Part shown: piece after piece, positions 11,958 to 26,100 of the stretch
Numbering within the stretch: position 1 is the first letter of the stretch
Layout of the letters: every line of letters starts with the position of its first letter
Assembly: GCF_004193775.1 (NCBI RefSeq)
Contig: NC_041008.1
Span: 16,449,731 to 16,513,730 of the forward strand
DNA from: Glycine soja
Taxonomy: Eukaryota; Streptophyta; Magnoliopsida; Fabales; Fabaceae
DNA length: 64,000 nt
Reading direction: 5' to 3'
Program-made: the position numbers and the translations under genes
The notes under the pieces: model-generated
What the model was told of the DNA's origin: nothing
Seen by the model: only the letters and a program-made list of their open reading frames with translations
Database searches by the model: none

Positions 11958-11979
11958 AACCCGTCCGTGCGCACGAGTT
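11958..11979 (-). terminator. Helitron 3'-terminal hairpin
   Basis: On the minus strand an AAC...GGGTT stem with the inner palindrome CGTGCGCACG lies 9 nt before the proposed terminus. Helitron 3' hairpins of this make-up act as the rolling-circle stop signal. The stem has an imperfect middle, consistent with age. Confidence 0.65.
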
Positions 11980-12970
11980 GCTCCGTTAGGCTCTGCTATA
12001 TATATATTTTTTTATTTTAGTAGTGAAATCGTGATTAGATTAAGAAGTAAACTTTTTTTTTAATATTAGAAAAATTACAATTTGAGATAAATTAATAATA
12101 GAAATTAATAATACAAAATAGACCTTAGTTGGGGTGTATTAAAGTTTTAATAGATATAGGAATGACAATAAGTTGAACGTAAATATATAATTTAAATATA
12201 GTTATTATTATATTTTATTATTTATAACGTTGTAATATATAATTAAAAGTGCAGTAGGAGTTGCATAACTTAATCATGAAAATACCAATTAAGACATTGG
12301 TGATATGCATGTGATGATAAACTTTAGCTCAATAGACTCAACCAATAGTAAAATAAATTAGTTAAAGTTATCAATCAGATATTAAGGATAATATAAAATA
12401 GTATTATTGATGTACAATATTTGTATTTATATTTTTTAAACCTCGGTGGTAGTAAAAGAACACTATTTTAGCCTACTGAAATGGTGGTTAGTTCGTAATA
12501 ATATGTTTTTACATATTTTTTGTCTAATTTTAAATTTAAAACTAATTATAAATGTAATTAAATTGAATGTCATAAAATTATAATCTTAGGTCATCTATAT
12601 TATAATAAATTGTTATTCTAAACTCCAGTGGACAATATATATTTTTAGAATAAATAAAATATGAATAAATAAAAGTACAATAAATAAACGCATAAGAATG
12701 GATTGCATTCAAATTAACTAAGGATCAACCCTCAATTCCAAAAACTTAGCAATGTATAAAAGAAACAAATCAATCTTGTGGAGTACTCCAATTTTGACAA
12801 ATTCCCGTCCTAATTGAGTGTGACAAATCAACCTCAACTTTTTCACACTGTTTTCCCTAGTCGGGGATTAAAAAACCCCAACACCAGTTAAAGTGTGTCT
12901 ATTAAAATCCGTCTCAATGATAATAAAATAATAATAATAATTCATAGCAGTAACAATAAAGGAGGAATCA

Positions 12971-13846
<876 letters not shown>

Positions 13847-14772
13847 ACAAGAATAGAATACTTAATCTGCAAAATGCTACAGATTGATCATGTTTCTTTA
13901 AAATATACAACAATATAGGATGGAAAAATACACACCAAGTTTGCTTCTTATACCATATTGTAAATCCTTTCAACCACTCAATCACTTGATTATTTCCAAA
14001 TAACTCCCCAAAAGACAACTAAAACTATCTTCTAGCATTAAAGAATAATGAAGTCACCTATTGAGAGACCTCCAATAAAAAAATATCCCATTTCAATTAG
14101 AAAAATTATAGTAATAACATCATTAGATGCGGTTGTTTTGCCTAGGATAATGATGTTATCTCATCAATCCACGAAAACAAACACGGATAAATATCCATGT
14201 AAAAACAAATCAAGAAAATTACCATATTAGCTGTGAAGGCTAGATAATTGGTTGCATGTATCCACCCAATTTTTCGAGTCAATCCTCTAATTTGGGTAGT
14301 GGATTGATAAATATTTTTCTAATGTAACATGTCAAATGAAGCTAAAGCTCATGTTTGTTCTTAATTCTGACTTGGTCTTTGACCCACAGTTACAAATATA
14401 AAGAAATCAGTACTTTACAATTTTAATTTTTTCTTCAATAAAAAAAGATATGTACTTAAAAATACCGGCAAAATGCATACCCTTATCAAGAAAGTAATAA
14501 TAAGAATTTGTTTACACCAATCTTCTAGTTTTGTTAGTTTCTCTAATTACTCTGCCTTCATATCTTGCTCTCCAGTTTTCTGTCGTGGGGCTGTAAAAAA
14601 AATTAATCTAAACTTCTACAACCTCTTCCATACCTAAGCTTTAAAGAAAAGAAAACAAAATAACTGAGAAATAAAACACAGATAATAGAGTCCAAAAATC
14701 ATATATCATTCTAAACTTGTCCACTAAAAAAAGTTAAACCATATGTATCAACATTTGGATATTTAGTAGAAT

Positions 14773-15330
14773 TGAGCTAATGGGTTTGTAGAGAAATAGT
14801 CTATTTATCTTAGACCAAATCAAGAAACTTCAAACCCTTACTACCTCAGATATAGTAATTAAAACATACAAAAAATAATTAGATTTCTAATTAAGAAAAA
14901 CCAAATTGTGCATTCAAAAAATATAACATGACCAAACAAATACAAATTATATATATGTTTCTGTTATCATATTGTAATATAGCAGTCCAAGTCCCTATTT
15001 TCATATGAAAAAAAATCATAAAAATAATAGAACTGAAATACCGTGAAAGAAAAAATTGAGTTGATGGGTTTCTAGAGCAATAGTTTGTTTATCTTAGACC
15101 AAACCAAGAAACTTCAAACCGTTACTACCTGAAATATAATAATTACAAAACATACAAAAAATAATTAGATTTCTAATTAACAAAAACCAAATTATCCATT
15201 AAAAAACAAATTATATATATGTTTCTTTTATCATATTGTAGTATAGCAGTCCAAGTCCTTATTTTCATATGAAAAAAAATCATAAAAATAAGAGAAATGA
15301 AATACCATGAAAGAAAGAAGTTAACTAAAC
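14773..15330. repeat. Tandem duplication, 2 x about 285 bp, inside the Helitron
   Basis: The block starting GAGCTAATGGGTTTGTAGAG at about 14774 recurs as GAGTTGATGGGTTTCTAGAG at about 15058. It stays aligned through 'tcttagaccaaa.caagaaacttcaaacc', 'taattagatttctaatta', 'tatatatgtttct' and 'gtccaagtcc.tattttcatatg'. Divergence of several percent shows it is not an assembly artefact. Confidence 0.85.
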
Positions 15331-16549
15331 AAAGCCAAAAGATACTCAGACACTTCCTTTCTTCTTCCATTCTTTTTTTCCAGAAAAACCTGCAAAGCAA
15401 AAAGATATAGATATTAAGCACAAAAAAATCAGACACATTTTAAATGACCATATTTTGAATGTAGTGTGATAGTGAGTATGCACCAAATGTAACGTCAGTA
15501 TTTAAAAAAACCAACCAATAAAGCTTGCCAATGAAAATTTCAAAGTTCATTTGGGCATTAGATCAAACACATAACTTGTAACTCATAAATCAGTTTAAAA
15601 TTAATAAAAAAAACAATATCATTCAAACAAAATGTACAAAGACTCGTATAACATTATCCAGATAAAACATTAAAAGAACAAATGAGTAGAAATCTTTTCT
15701 GCATAGCCAAAGTAAATCTCAATGTACATTTGGGCATTTAACCAAACACGTAGCTTTCATCCCACAAAGTAATACAAAATAAAATCAAATAAATATTTAG
15801 TTATTTCTCCATAATCCATCAATCAAGCCACACCAAAAATCAATGGAACAACAAAAACAAATAAAATCATATGAATGAAATATTAAAAGAAAAAAATAGA
15901 TGAAAAAAAAGAGGAAAAAGGGAGAGAAGAGGAATGAACCATGTATATAGAGAAAAGGATATCCATATTTATATATAAATTTATTCTATACTAGCAAATA
16001 GTTGTAAAAAGAAATGGAAAGACTTACCAAAAGTAGAGAACTCTTAAGTTGTCATCATCGTACTTCAAATTGATACCAACATTTTGTTGAATAAATCGTG
16101 TTTTCTCATCTTCCTTTATTACCAAATACAAAAACAGATTCCGAAAAGAAATGGGAAGAGAAAGATAAACTTGGAAAAAGAAATAGGAAAAACTTAGTAC
16201 TAATTTTTAAAATATTAAGAAAGTGGAAGTTGGGAATACCCAACTTAGACAAACACTGCATAAGCTCAATCCAATTTAATCTTCATACCAAACAGATACA
16301 CATGTAGAAATATATATTGAACAAAATAAATGAAGACCATGTATGGAGAATTTCTAAAGAACAAAATACAAACACAAAGTGTTGCCACACTCAGTTGAGA
16401 AAGTGAAAAAAGAAACATGTAACAGAATGAAGAGCATGTATTGTTTGCATCTGTAAACTATAACATCTATAATATATATTGATAAGTCAAATACCTTTTT
16501 TGGCACATTTATAAACACATGTAATTGAGGAAGGGATCGAGAAGCTAAC
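15331..16549. other. Helitron interior without a recognised gene
   Basis: AT-rich, with short open frames but no family motif that I can recognise. Exon-like pieces may remain from captured genes, but I cannot name one. Confidence 0.45.
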
Positions 16550-16596
16550 CTACATGACGTGAGAGGATCCTTCTGCAAATCCTTAAGCTCCTTCAA
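16550..16596 (-). pseudogene. Ubiquitin-conjugating enzyme (E2) N-terminal exon fragment
   Basis: The minus strand reads LKELKDLQKDPLTSC, the start of plant UBC8/UBC10/UBC28-type E2 enzymes (usual form ...ILKELKDLQKDPPTSC). It is followed by AG|GTTAG, a plausible splice donor. The piece is joined directly to the CIPK exon at 16596-16616 in another frame. Only about 15 residues remain, without the catalytic cysteine domain. Confidence 0.75.
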
Positions 16597-17606
16597 GTGT
16601 GGAGTAGTTCATCCTCCTGCATTATGTAAGAATTTGAAGAATGTGATTCCCAAAGCTATATGCAAATGAATTGCCCTTAAAGTAGATAACTCAAGTGAAA
16701 AGTAAGATCAAACATTTCCATAGCACCAAGAGCTTTCTAACAAAAATGGTTGTCTTAATATCAAAACTAGAAAACCTAAAAATGAAATATCATCTAAGAT
16801 ACTATCCAAAATCAAGTCTAGATGACTATGAAATTAACCTTGTAACATTATGTTAAGTTAATTAGCTACAAGCAAATATGATCTAAAACAAATCATGAGA
16901 TGTATGTATATTCAAAGAGAAATAAACTATCATTTATGAGTTGTTTGATACTCTTGAATAATTTTAGTGAGATGCTATAATGATTAAAGATTTTTTTATA
17001 TCAACTAAATTTTAACCTTAGGCAACTACAATGTATAAATCAAAAATCAAATAACATGAAACCTATATCAATCCAGTATGGCTGAAATCATCTTACTTTC
17101 TATGAGTGTGTACTCAAACCAAAATCTGAAACTTTAAGGACACCACTTTAGTCTAGAAGATTCTCAGGCTACAAAATACATTGAAGATGACTATAAATAA
17201 TTAAAACCTGATTAGTGCTATCAATCAAATTTAAAAGTTATGGTGCTAGGGAGAAAAGATTAAGGAAGTTGAAAGACCTTCAAATCTCTGTGATACACAC
17301 CTCTACTATGGCAGTAATCAACAACATTGATAAGTTGTTGGAAATGATTTATTGCTTCATCTTCTTTAAGTCTCCCATTTGCAGCCTATAAATCAAAGAA
17401 ACAATCCAAGAATTGTATGTACTCAGATGCAAGATTGTCTGTATAGAATATTGATAAAACTAAATAAAAATACTAATATGTGGTGTAACATGAATATATT
17501 TTATGTGTGTAATAGAAAGGTAAATCAGACTTAATATTTTGTCAAATAGTTCTCCCCCATCAACAAACTCCAAAACAATGTAAATCTTTGTTTTGCTTGA
17601 CAACAC
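16596..17606 (-). pseudogene. CBL-interacting protein kinase (CIPK) fragment captured in the Helitron
   Basis: Four consecutive minus-strand exons of a CIPK catalytic domain are visible. They are 17606-17535 (VLSSKTKIYIVLEFVDGGEL), 17385-17278 ([16 protein letters not shown] then [15 protein letters not shown], with the HRD loop), 17168 to about 17103 (PENLLD, a TAA, then GVLKVSDFGLST with the DFG motif) and 16616-16596 (EDELLHT). CIPKs bind calcineurin-B-like calcium sensors and phosphorylate ion transporters. The exon order and phases are those of the intron-rich CIPK clade. The N-lobe before VLSSK, the activation loop end and the NAF regulatory domain are missing, and exon 3 has a stop. 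The last exon breaks off into the E2 fragment. Confidence 0.9.
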
Positions 17607-18094
17607 CTATCATTTAATAGAGGACATATATTGACTAAATATAGTGAATGCAATGGATTCAAAGAATAATAAATCATTAGTTACATTATATCCATAATTT
17701 GTCGCTGATATGTAATCTAGGCTTATTTAAATTGGTTGGTCTTATTGATATAATGACCCCAACTGAACCTATAGATTAGTTCAGGAATTACACCAAGGCA
17801 CTACTACATTTTCATGACTATTGCTAAGTGATACCAAGACTCTTAGAGATAGAGACTACATGATCAATTGATCCTAGGTTCAAATCCTAGCAGCAACCAA
17901 GCTACACTGTCTGCACTTAGGCCTCCCTTGCCACACTACTTCCCGAACCTCTTTTATAACCCAAAAAGGAAAATGAAATTTTTTTGATCTTCTAAAGAAA
18001 AGGTAAAAACTTGAATTTAGAAAGAAAAAAAAGGTAAAAAATTTTCAAAACTCATCCGACGATACAATTGTATCATTTGAAGCATAAAACTCAC

Positions 18095-18172
18095 CTAGAC
18101 TAAAAATCTCAGTGTTCACCCCATCATCACAGCAAAGTTTCACGGCTGAATTAAAGGACCTTCCGTTAGGGC
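18095..18172 (-). other. Orphan splice-bounded exon, captured gene not identified
   Basis: A 78-bp open segment on the minus strand lies between an acceptor (poly-pyrimidine tract then TATAG) and a donor (CTAG|GTGAG). One frame reads GPNGRSFNSAVKLCCDDGVN then TEIFSL. GC content is higher than in the surroundings. I do not recognise the family. By position it would be a further captured fragment upstream of the CIPK piece. Confidence 0.4.
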
Positions 18173-19408
18173 CTATAATATAATAATAACAATAATTAAA
18201 CAAAATAAAAAAATCACACAATTTAAAACAAATATGCCCATAATACATTACAAAATTGAACTTAATTACAGCGATGCGTACCTACCTCTTACTCATATCT
18301 AGAAAAGAAAAATCTTTCATAAGCTACCCAATGTTATATGTATATATAAACTATCCATTGTGTGTAACATAAACCTTCAAGAATAATTATTTAGTCTCAT
18401 GAGAAGCAACTGATTTCCAATTTAGTACCATTTATCTTATATCAACATTGGACAATGCATAGTAAAAAAAATTGTTGAATAAGTAGAAATAAAAAACAAC
18501 AATAAAGAAAAAATAAAAATTAAAACTTGCTAAGGAACTAACCCATGACTTTCAAAGAGATGTACTGTGTCAAAATGTATGCTTTTCTAGTGCCATTGTT
18601 GATGCAGTTTTTCATAGGAATTAAAACACATTTAATTTGAGTTAAATTTTTGAACTTTCTTTAATAGTAGGTCTTGAGAATTTTTTTAAAAAAAGAGGTG
18701 GGAATTCACATGTATATATAGAAGATTAAAAAGCATATGTCAACAATTTTAATGGCATTTGGGTGAGGCATTTTTGTAACCTAAGACTTGCTAGGAATCA
18801 TAATAGAATTTGGGTGAGACATTTTGTCAAACACCTCATAAGAAAAATAGATTTCAACAATTTTAAGTAGAATTTGTTTTTATGATATAAGAAGCAAAAG
18901 CAAGACTAAAAAACACCAACAAAAATTTGGAACGTATATCAAATAAAAAGTCTATATCTAATGAGAAGAAAGAAGCAACAAAAGACAAATATTTCAAACT
19001 TGATCTGTCACATTGAAATACCTGTTAGTGCAACGCAACGGTGGTGGTGCAACAATGCTGTTTGGTGGTGGTCAGAGTTTGGTTACTGTGGATGAAGGAT
19101 GGAGGAGATAGTTTTGGTCGGAGATGATGCGAAACGGCGCTGGTGGTGCGACAATGCTGTTTTTGTGAGATGAGTGGAGGATATTATCAAAATTCAAAAT
19201 GAGGGCAAAATTCTGCTTAAAATTGTTGAAATCTTTTCAACAATATCCATTTGCTGAGATGGTGTACGAGAGAGAAAGAGAGGATTTTGAAATTCAAAAA
19301 GTTGAAAAAAAAGAGAGAATTGACAAAAATGACCTTCAATTGGACTGATGACACAATTTAGTTAAGGCTAAAATGGTATTTTCTATAGGTTAAAGATTTT
19401 ATAGTAGA

Positions 19409-19964
19409 TAATAAACTAAGGTTCAAAGTCACGATCTATTTATTTCTCCTATCTTTATCATCAAATTAATTTTATATCCTCTGAATGTATATTTTTTTTT
19501 CATAAATCTGTTTCATAATTCATCTTGGGGCAAGCTAATATCGAACAACATCACTCCATCTAAATCCTTTCTTTTACGGAGAGTTATTCAAAGAAAAATA
19601 ATTGAGATAATAAATTAATTTCGAGAAAAAAATTAACCAGAGCTCGATTTACAACGTGACCATAATGTCTTAATAGTGGTAGTAGGCAACAAGGCATATT
19701 GCACCTCCATTAAGCGGGAATTTAATACTATAAAGTAATAGTCATGATAGGTGCTATGCATACGTTATTTGTATATTGAAATCACATAGTAATTATCTCA
19801 TTTTCTTATCTTTTATTGTTTATTTTATTGTTTATTTTGTGTTAAAACAATAAGACTTAACTTCTTTTGAGTTTTTATTTAGAAGATATTAAAGTCAATG
19901 ATTTTAGAGTAATTTTTCTTGTATTTTGTGTAAAGTTGAGTTGTAGCAGAGACATGGAAGAGGA
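19409..19964. other. Host DNA right of the Helitron, no gene seen
   Basis: AT-rich sequence with no exon or bounded repeat. It resumes the host sequence interrupted at 11948. Confidence 0.45.
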
Positions 19965-20180
19965 TGAATGAACAGAAGTGTCGTGCTCAGCGTGACCTCG
20001 CTCAGTGAGTCAGAACCGCTCAACCCAAGCTAGCCGCTTAGCACAAGGAGTCAGAATGGAAGATAACTGTCACGAGCAAGCGCGTTAAGCGAGCAGCTTG
20101 TGCTTAGTGCGTGACCACTTGATCTTGCTAAACATGCACGTTCAGCGCGAGAGTTGTGCTAAGCGCACAAGAGAGTTCTG
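19965..20180. repeat. GC-rich CGCTCAG/GCTAAGC motif block, probably retroelement-derived
   Basis: Against the AT-rich background this block repeats short motifs: GTGCTCAGCGTGACC, CGCTCAGTGAG, GCCGCTTAGCAC, GCGCGTTAAGCGAGC and GTGCTAAGCGCAC. Alternating 'cgctcagcg/gctaagcg' strings like these are frequent in soybean LTR retrotransposon regions (recalled, not verified). A degenerate cousin ('ggcttagtgagacc', 'tgctaagcagaag') lies near 24198-24235. I could not define LTR ends. Confidence 0.5.
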
Positions 20181-21931
20181 ATTGGCCAATTGATTGGTGA
20201 GACATATAAAAGGAAAGGAAACATATTTTATTTCCTTAGACATGAAGAAACTAGCAAGAAGCAGAGGAAAGCAACCAGCCGGTGCATGGAAAATCCATTT
20301 TCCAGAGATCTGGCTGATTCATTTCAATCCATTTTTCTTTCATTTTCTTCCCTTTCACCACCTTTATTTTTGAATTTTCTCATGACAATAAGAGACTAAA
20401 AATCATCCGTTGTTGGGAGTTCTACAAACCAAACTCTCTAATATAATGATTCTAAACTATCTTATAATATATTGTTATTATTATTCATTCATGTGCTTAT
20501 TTACATACTTATGATTTGATCATCCATTTTTATGTACTATTTTAGGATATAAATATTGGGAAATGTTTGTATGCTAAGAACTTGGAAATAATATCTAAAG
20601 TGAGTCATATATAGGGATAAAATGCTTTTCTTTAGTTTGTTTATGCATCTCTTCTCTTATGTAAATTATTTAGTAATCAATCGCCAAGAGATTAAGAGCA
20701 ATATTAAGTGGTTTAGGTTCTTTCATTTGAAGGATTTTGGTTAGAATAAACTAATAAATGCGGATAATAACCATATTAATGTTAAGAAAAAAAAAATTCA
20801 TTAAAATTACATCAAGAGAAATTCTGGCAAGCAAAACTCCCAACACATTCCTAAAATTACCACAACACCATCTCACTACTTCGTGCATTTATTTTTCTCA
20901 ACCTTCATATTCCTTGCTTTGTAGTTAATTCATTTTAGTTTATACTTGTAGTTAATCAATGAACAAGATTAGATTTGAATCACTAATTTAATATATATAT
21001 ATATATATATAAAACTCTGAGTACATGCATAATATTTGTAGAATTTGATACTCAATTTTATTGTTTTATACTACTTATGTAACTTGGTATACTTGCAAAT
21101 GAGACAAAAAATCACAATTTAAAATCCTACCAACATTATTTTCAATGAAGGATTAAACCAATGGAGATAAATCAAATAATAAATATATAAAACATCAAAA
21201 TCTAGCTGAAAAAAAAATTGTTTGCAGTAGGTTGGAGTGATAACAGTTGTTTGATTCAGAAATTACAATCACACACAAAGTTATTAATATTCTATGAGAT
21301 GTGATGTGATCATAGGGTCCACGGGAAAAGCTAAAAGGCTTTAATATCTAATCAAATTCACCTGATCCATGTTCTTCTTTAACCAATCATACGGTTGGTC
21401 CTCACTTTTCAAAGGTAACGATGTTTTTTTGTTGACTGCTTTTTGATTAATTATTCTTTCTAGATTTACGAAAACGCAGTTACGAATATGTAAGTGCTTC
21501 AGTGTGCTTGAAGCTTCCTAGTTCCTACGCTCTAAAATAAGAATCTTAAGCTTTAAGATGTAACTCCATGTGTAGAACTTGTGTTGCTGATCCCTCTCTC
21601 AAAAATATGACAATGAATTGAAAAGGAAAGATAGCCCCATTTATATTTGTATTTGGTTTGAGGGTCTCCATCGTTCGGTAGCACAATCTATTGGTTAATT
21701 TGGGGATTCAATAAGCTCTTAATTGCCCCTAGTTCAATTATATGAAAATTAAGAAAATCGGTATACTCCTTATTCTTTTTATTTGTGGACGAGAGTTTGT
21801 GTCTATATCCATCTAACGTTCTGAGAGTTTTGGATAATATTATTAAATACAACTTTTTCTGTTTATCACTACACAAGAAAGAAAGAGAAACATTAGTGTA
21901 GAGAATATAGAGCAATAAATTAATAAGAAAG

Positions 21932-21970
<39 letters not shown>

Positions 21971-22859
21971 CAAATAATTTGATATAAACAAAAATGACAA
22001 TAATTATATTTCTTAACCTGTGTATTGTAAATTTAAAAAATGTATAGAAGGAAATAGAAATAGTAGAGTGATGAAAGCAAGCCTAACCTGCGTGGCATTA
22101 CTAATGATCGTTGCTGATGATGAGAACGTAGAAACTATATTGAACGACATGGAATTTTAATAATCTTGTGTCACGTGCTTTAATATTTATTATACACCTT
22201 CTGAACAAAGATTTCAAACTTCTGTTACAATCTACAAATTGTACTCTCTCCGTTATAAAACTATATATTATGTGTGGTTAAGAATGATTGTCGTCATGAT
22301 TATATTTTATTACAATAGAATTGTTTTTATTTGAAAATATTTTTGATATAGAAGGAAAAAACTATATGTTATCTTTTTGTGCTAATATGTAATAGATTAA
22401 AAATCATTATTTGATCATGTCAAAGTCCATTAACTTAATAAAATATTCTTATTTAATCTCCGATCTTAATTATTTCATTTAGGTGTTAGTTGAGACAATT
22501 TTAAATGAATTATTCATATAATTATCAAATGAAGATATGACTAGAGATGCTGAAAGAGGAAAATCACGGGGGGGAAAATGTAAGAGAAGTGAGATGTGAA
22601 AAACTGAAATCTTAATTAATGCTAATTATAGAAGATAGCTTATGTTGGCTTTAAAGGATAACAAAAGTATGAATTGAGAAGGGAAAGGAAATTAATTAAA
22701 TTATTCCTACGGTGGCAGAAAACAAATGCATGTTCTTTTTAGTTCTGATCTAAAACTAAAAGGGGTGAAGAAACGATTCATTATGAACCTCATCCTTCCT
22801 TTAATGCATGCACTTTCGGTAAGTTATTAGCTTATGTGAGGATAGATGCTAAAACATTG
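20181..22859. other. Intergenic stretch with two TA microsatellites
   Basis: No gene seen. Short TA tracts lie at about 20990-21012 and 21934-21965. A 'gtactctctccgttataa' segment at about 22240 resembles a Stowaway-type MITE end, but I could not find its partner. Confidence 0.45.
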
Positions 22860-23110
22860 AAATAGAGCCACAAGGGCAACATGTATCAAGCTATCAACCT
22901 GCATGCCACTAGTAATAAAATTGTTTAACTTCTTGGCAAGTGGAAACACTTCCACTACTAGATATATATGCGCATGTTATCTCTTTTTCTCCTGCGAGTC
23001 CATCATTTGTAGATCATGTATATGCTGTACTTGAGGACCATAGGAATGTTATTCTTGAAGTTGATTTAAAAGGTATAGGATTCCAAATTATTATGTATCA
23101 GCTAGTAATG
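22860..23110. repeat. Duplicated block Y, copy 1 (partner at 31065-31320)
   Basis: The sequence 'gcatgccactagtaataaaattgtttaacttc...' and later 'gaggaccataggaatgttattcttgaagttgatttaaaaggtatagga' recurs in order at 31090-31310 with substitutions. A short open frame covers part of copy 1 (from 22940), but the partner does not preserve it, so I do not call a gene. With block X it frames the MIR2111 hairpins. Confidence 0.6.
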
Positions 23111-26100
23111 ATATTGGGCATAAAACATGACCAATTTGTATGCCAGACTTGGACCATTTTCTGCAAATTACGGGTTTCCACTCTCCACAATTAGGACGCG
23201 TATTCCTTAGCTTTACACTACATATTCATTGAAGCATGCATGGGATGTGTTGTCTATAGGGTGTAATTATCCCCGAAGTACGCTGTAATGAACCGAGAGT
23301 ATTTGTTTTTTTTTCTGATACAATACTTTAAAAGTATGGGCTAATCTAAAAATCTATTTGAAACCTACTTTATAATAAAAACCTTTAAAATAAGTCTACA
23401 AACCTACTACTTACTAGCTAGACTAATTAATAAGCCTTAATCCCTTAACTTACATAAGCTAACGGATTTAAATATATATATAATGCATATAATCTTAAAA
23501 CATTATAGTAAAAATTTAATGTAATTGTTATTATGACTATTGTATTATGTTTTATTTATATTCATTTCAATGACCGACTTGTTAAACTTTTTTTATAAGT
23601 AAAAAAAAATTATAAATTGACTAATTAGTGAGAGTAAGTAAAAAAAATATTTTTGAATAATTTAAAATCTATTTTCTTAAAATTAATAAACCTAACAAAA
23701 AAAATACTTTTTTTAATATGTATAAGTACAATATAACCTACTGTTAATATGGACTAAGCTTATTTATTTCCATCTATCATGTACATCTATAAGGTAAATC
23801 TGAATGGCTAGCTATGTGGTTGTGGGCCCATCAGAAAACAAGCCACCTAAGAAGGTTAGGCATACTGGTAGATAATTACCTTTCAAAGAGAAAACAAAGG
23901 TTCAAGTTATAAATATCCCCATGTATCTTAGAGTAAAGGTTTATTTTAGGACTTAATTTTATTCAACCTTTTAGTAATTTTTGCAGGTAAATGAAGCATA
24001 ATGGAGAGGTGTTTTGAGAGCACTTATGTTATTCTTCAATTCAGTTTCGTTACGTTTGGCAAAATGATGATCTTGTTCAACGAGAATGTACGTCTTAATT
24101 AAAGTTACGTGTGTCAAGCACATTTTGCTCAAAAACACCTATTTTTTTTGTTGAGTGAGGAGTCCTTCAAACTCCCTTTGCCTCAAGATGACTTTGGCTT
24201 AGTGAGACCTAATTTTTGCTAAGCAGAAGTGTCGGCTTTTGCAATTACTTGAACAAGAAAAGAAGAAAGTATTGTGGTATAAAAAGACGAAATAATTAAA
24301 ATTTTATTCAGTTTAATTGTAAATGTACAAGAGAGATATATAGAATAAAAAATACTAATAAAATTTAAATTATCTATTAAATTATCTATAATTAACTTAG
24401 ATTTAAATATATCTATAACTTGAATTTAAATTGTAACATAAATAATTAATTATTTTATCATATTAATAGTCTAATACTCTCTTACAAGATGATAGTGAGG
24501 GAGACAACGCTAATCTTATTCATAAGAAAATTTCCAAAAAAATAGTTTTATTTATTTGCTTATTTAATTGTTGTTTAATTGAATCCTTAGCATTTGATAC
24601 TTATTTTTCTAATCAATTATTTGTTTCCGATTGTCGTCAGGATAGTGAATTTTGTAGAAATTAGCAAAGTATTATGTAAGTCCCTGTAAAGACAATCAAA
24701 ACTACGATTTCACATACTTGTTAATCATGTAACAAAATGCTCAAAGGCCAAGTGATAATATTAAGGGTAATTGATTAATTTTTGTTTCTGATACTTCTAT
24801 TGAATTCGATTACTTTGTTCACCAGACAGCCTAACTAGAAATAACAATATAATCCATTACAATATCTAATAATTAATTATTCTAGAAAGAACATTTTTTT
24901 CTTTGAACTTGTTTCTTTGTAATCTATTACAAATTATTTTTTAACTGCATCTATTACAAATTCATGTTGAATTTTTATGTAACTTGTATAAATTTAATAT
25001 CCTCTTTAGATATACTTCTTCTAATTAAGCTTTGTATATTTGTTATTATATATTATGAATATGTAATGATTGTGTATCATTTGTCATTAAATTTTATCAC
25101 TCCTTACAATCAATCATGAATTATAATCATAATAACAAATATACTTCTTAAACGTCAATCAGTTCAATGTACAAGTTACTATATCCAACTTGTAGTTTCA
25201 AGTTCAAACCTTATTGAAAATAAAGGAAGAATCACTGCACTCAGCAAACATAATTTCTTCGTAACGTTGTGCTCAAAATTTTGGGATTTATATAATTATA
25301 ATCATACCTAATAAATAACTAGATTATAAGTGGATATTATACCTATAACTATGAATAATTTTAAAACATGGATATAATTTGATATAATTAATTATTATTT
25401 TTAAAATATGAATATATGACTAGGTATGAATAAATTGGTTATAAAATTAATTATATAACAAGTTATATTTAAAATCAATTACACAATTAATTATTAATAA
25501 TAAATAAAAATAAGTTAATTGAAATATTCATAATTATAAAATTAGTTATAGTTTTATACTTATTTTTATATAACTAGTTATATAAAATTAATTATAGTTA
25601 TAAAACTAATTTTTTTAGTGTGCCAAATATTTAGAATGTTACATTTTAATTTGCAGTAGGAAAGAAACGCGCGAGAAAGAAAAAAAAAACCTTGATTAGA
25701 CTAAAGCTAAAAGAAAAATGATAAATATAAAATATTCAATTGTACTTTTCATCACTGAGCAGCCTTCTGGTTTGCATCTGAGGTGCCATATCAGTGATAC
25801 GATAAGCACTATATTTGCAAAAGCTATTACCGTGTTTGTGGAGTGATTCCATGTCTCCTTAAGATATTTTATTGGATTTTTAGGTAAAAACCGTGTTGAA
25901 TGAGATGCTGGCCATGTTATAGATATGGCTCATCATTCATCAATCACTTGACATTAAATTTATTTAATGTAATTGCTGATTACACCAAGGTATCAAGACC
26001 ATAAAACATGTTCCAGGATGCATAAACCATTTTTTGATCTAGATTACTTTTTTATTTCAAGGGCTCGTAATTAAAAGATAGCATAAAGTTTTCAGTTGTT

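Noticed and set aside
17870..17960. tRNA or SINE-like string with 'ggttcaaatcctagcagcaacc'
   Set aside because: It has a B-box-like motif, but no matching A box, cloverleaf or SINE ends could be found. The 'cctaggttcatacttc' string near 31470 fails likewise.
22940..23194. Open frame of 84 codons in block Y
   Set aside because: The duplicate at 31.1 kb does not keep the frame, and there is no recognised domain.
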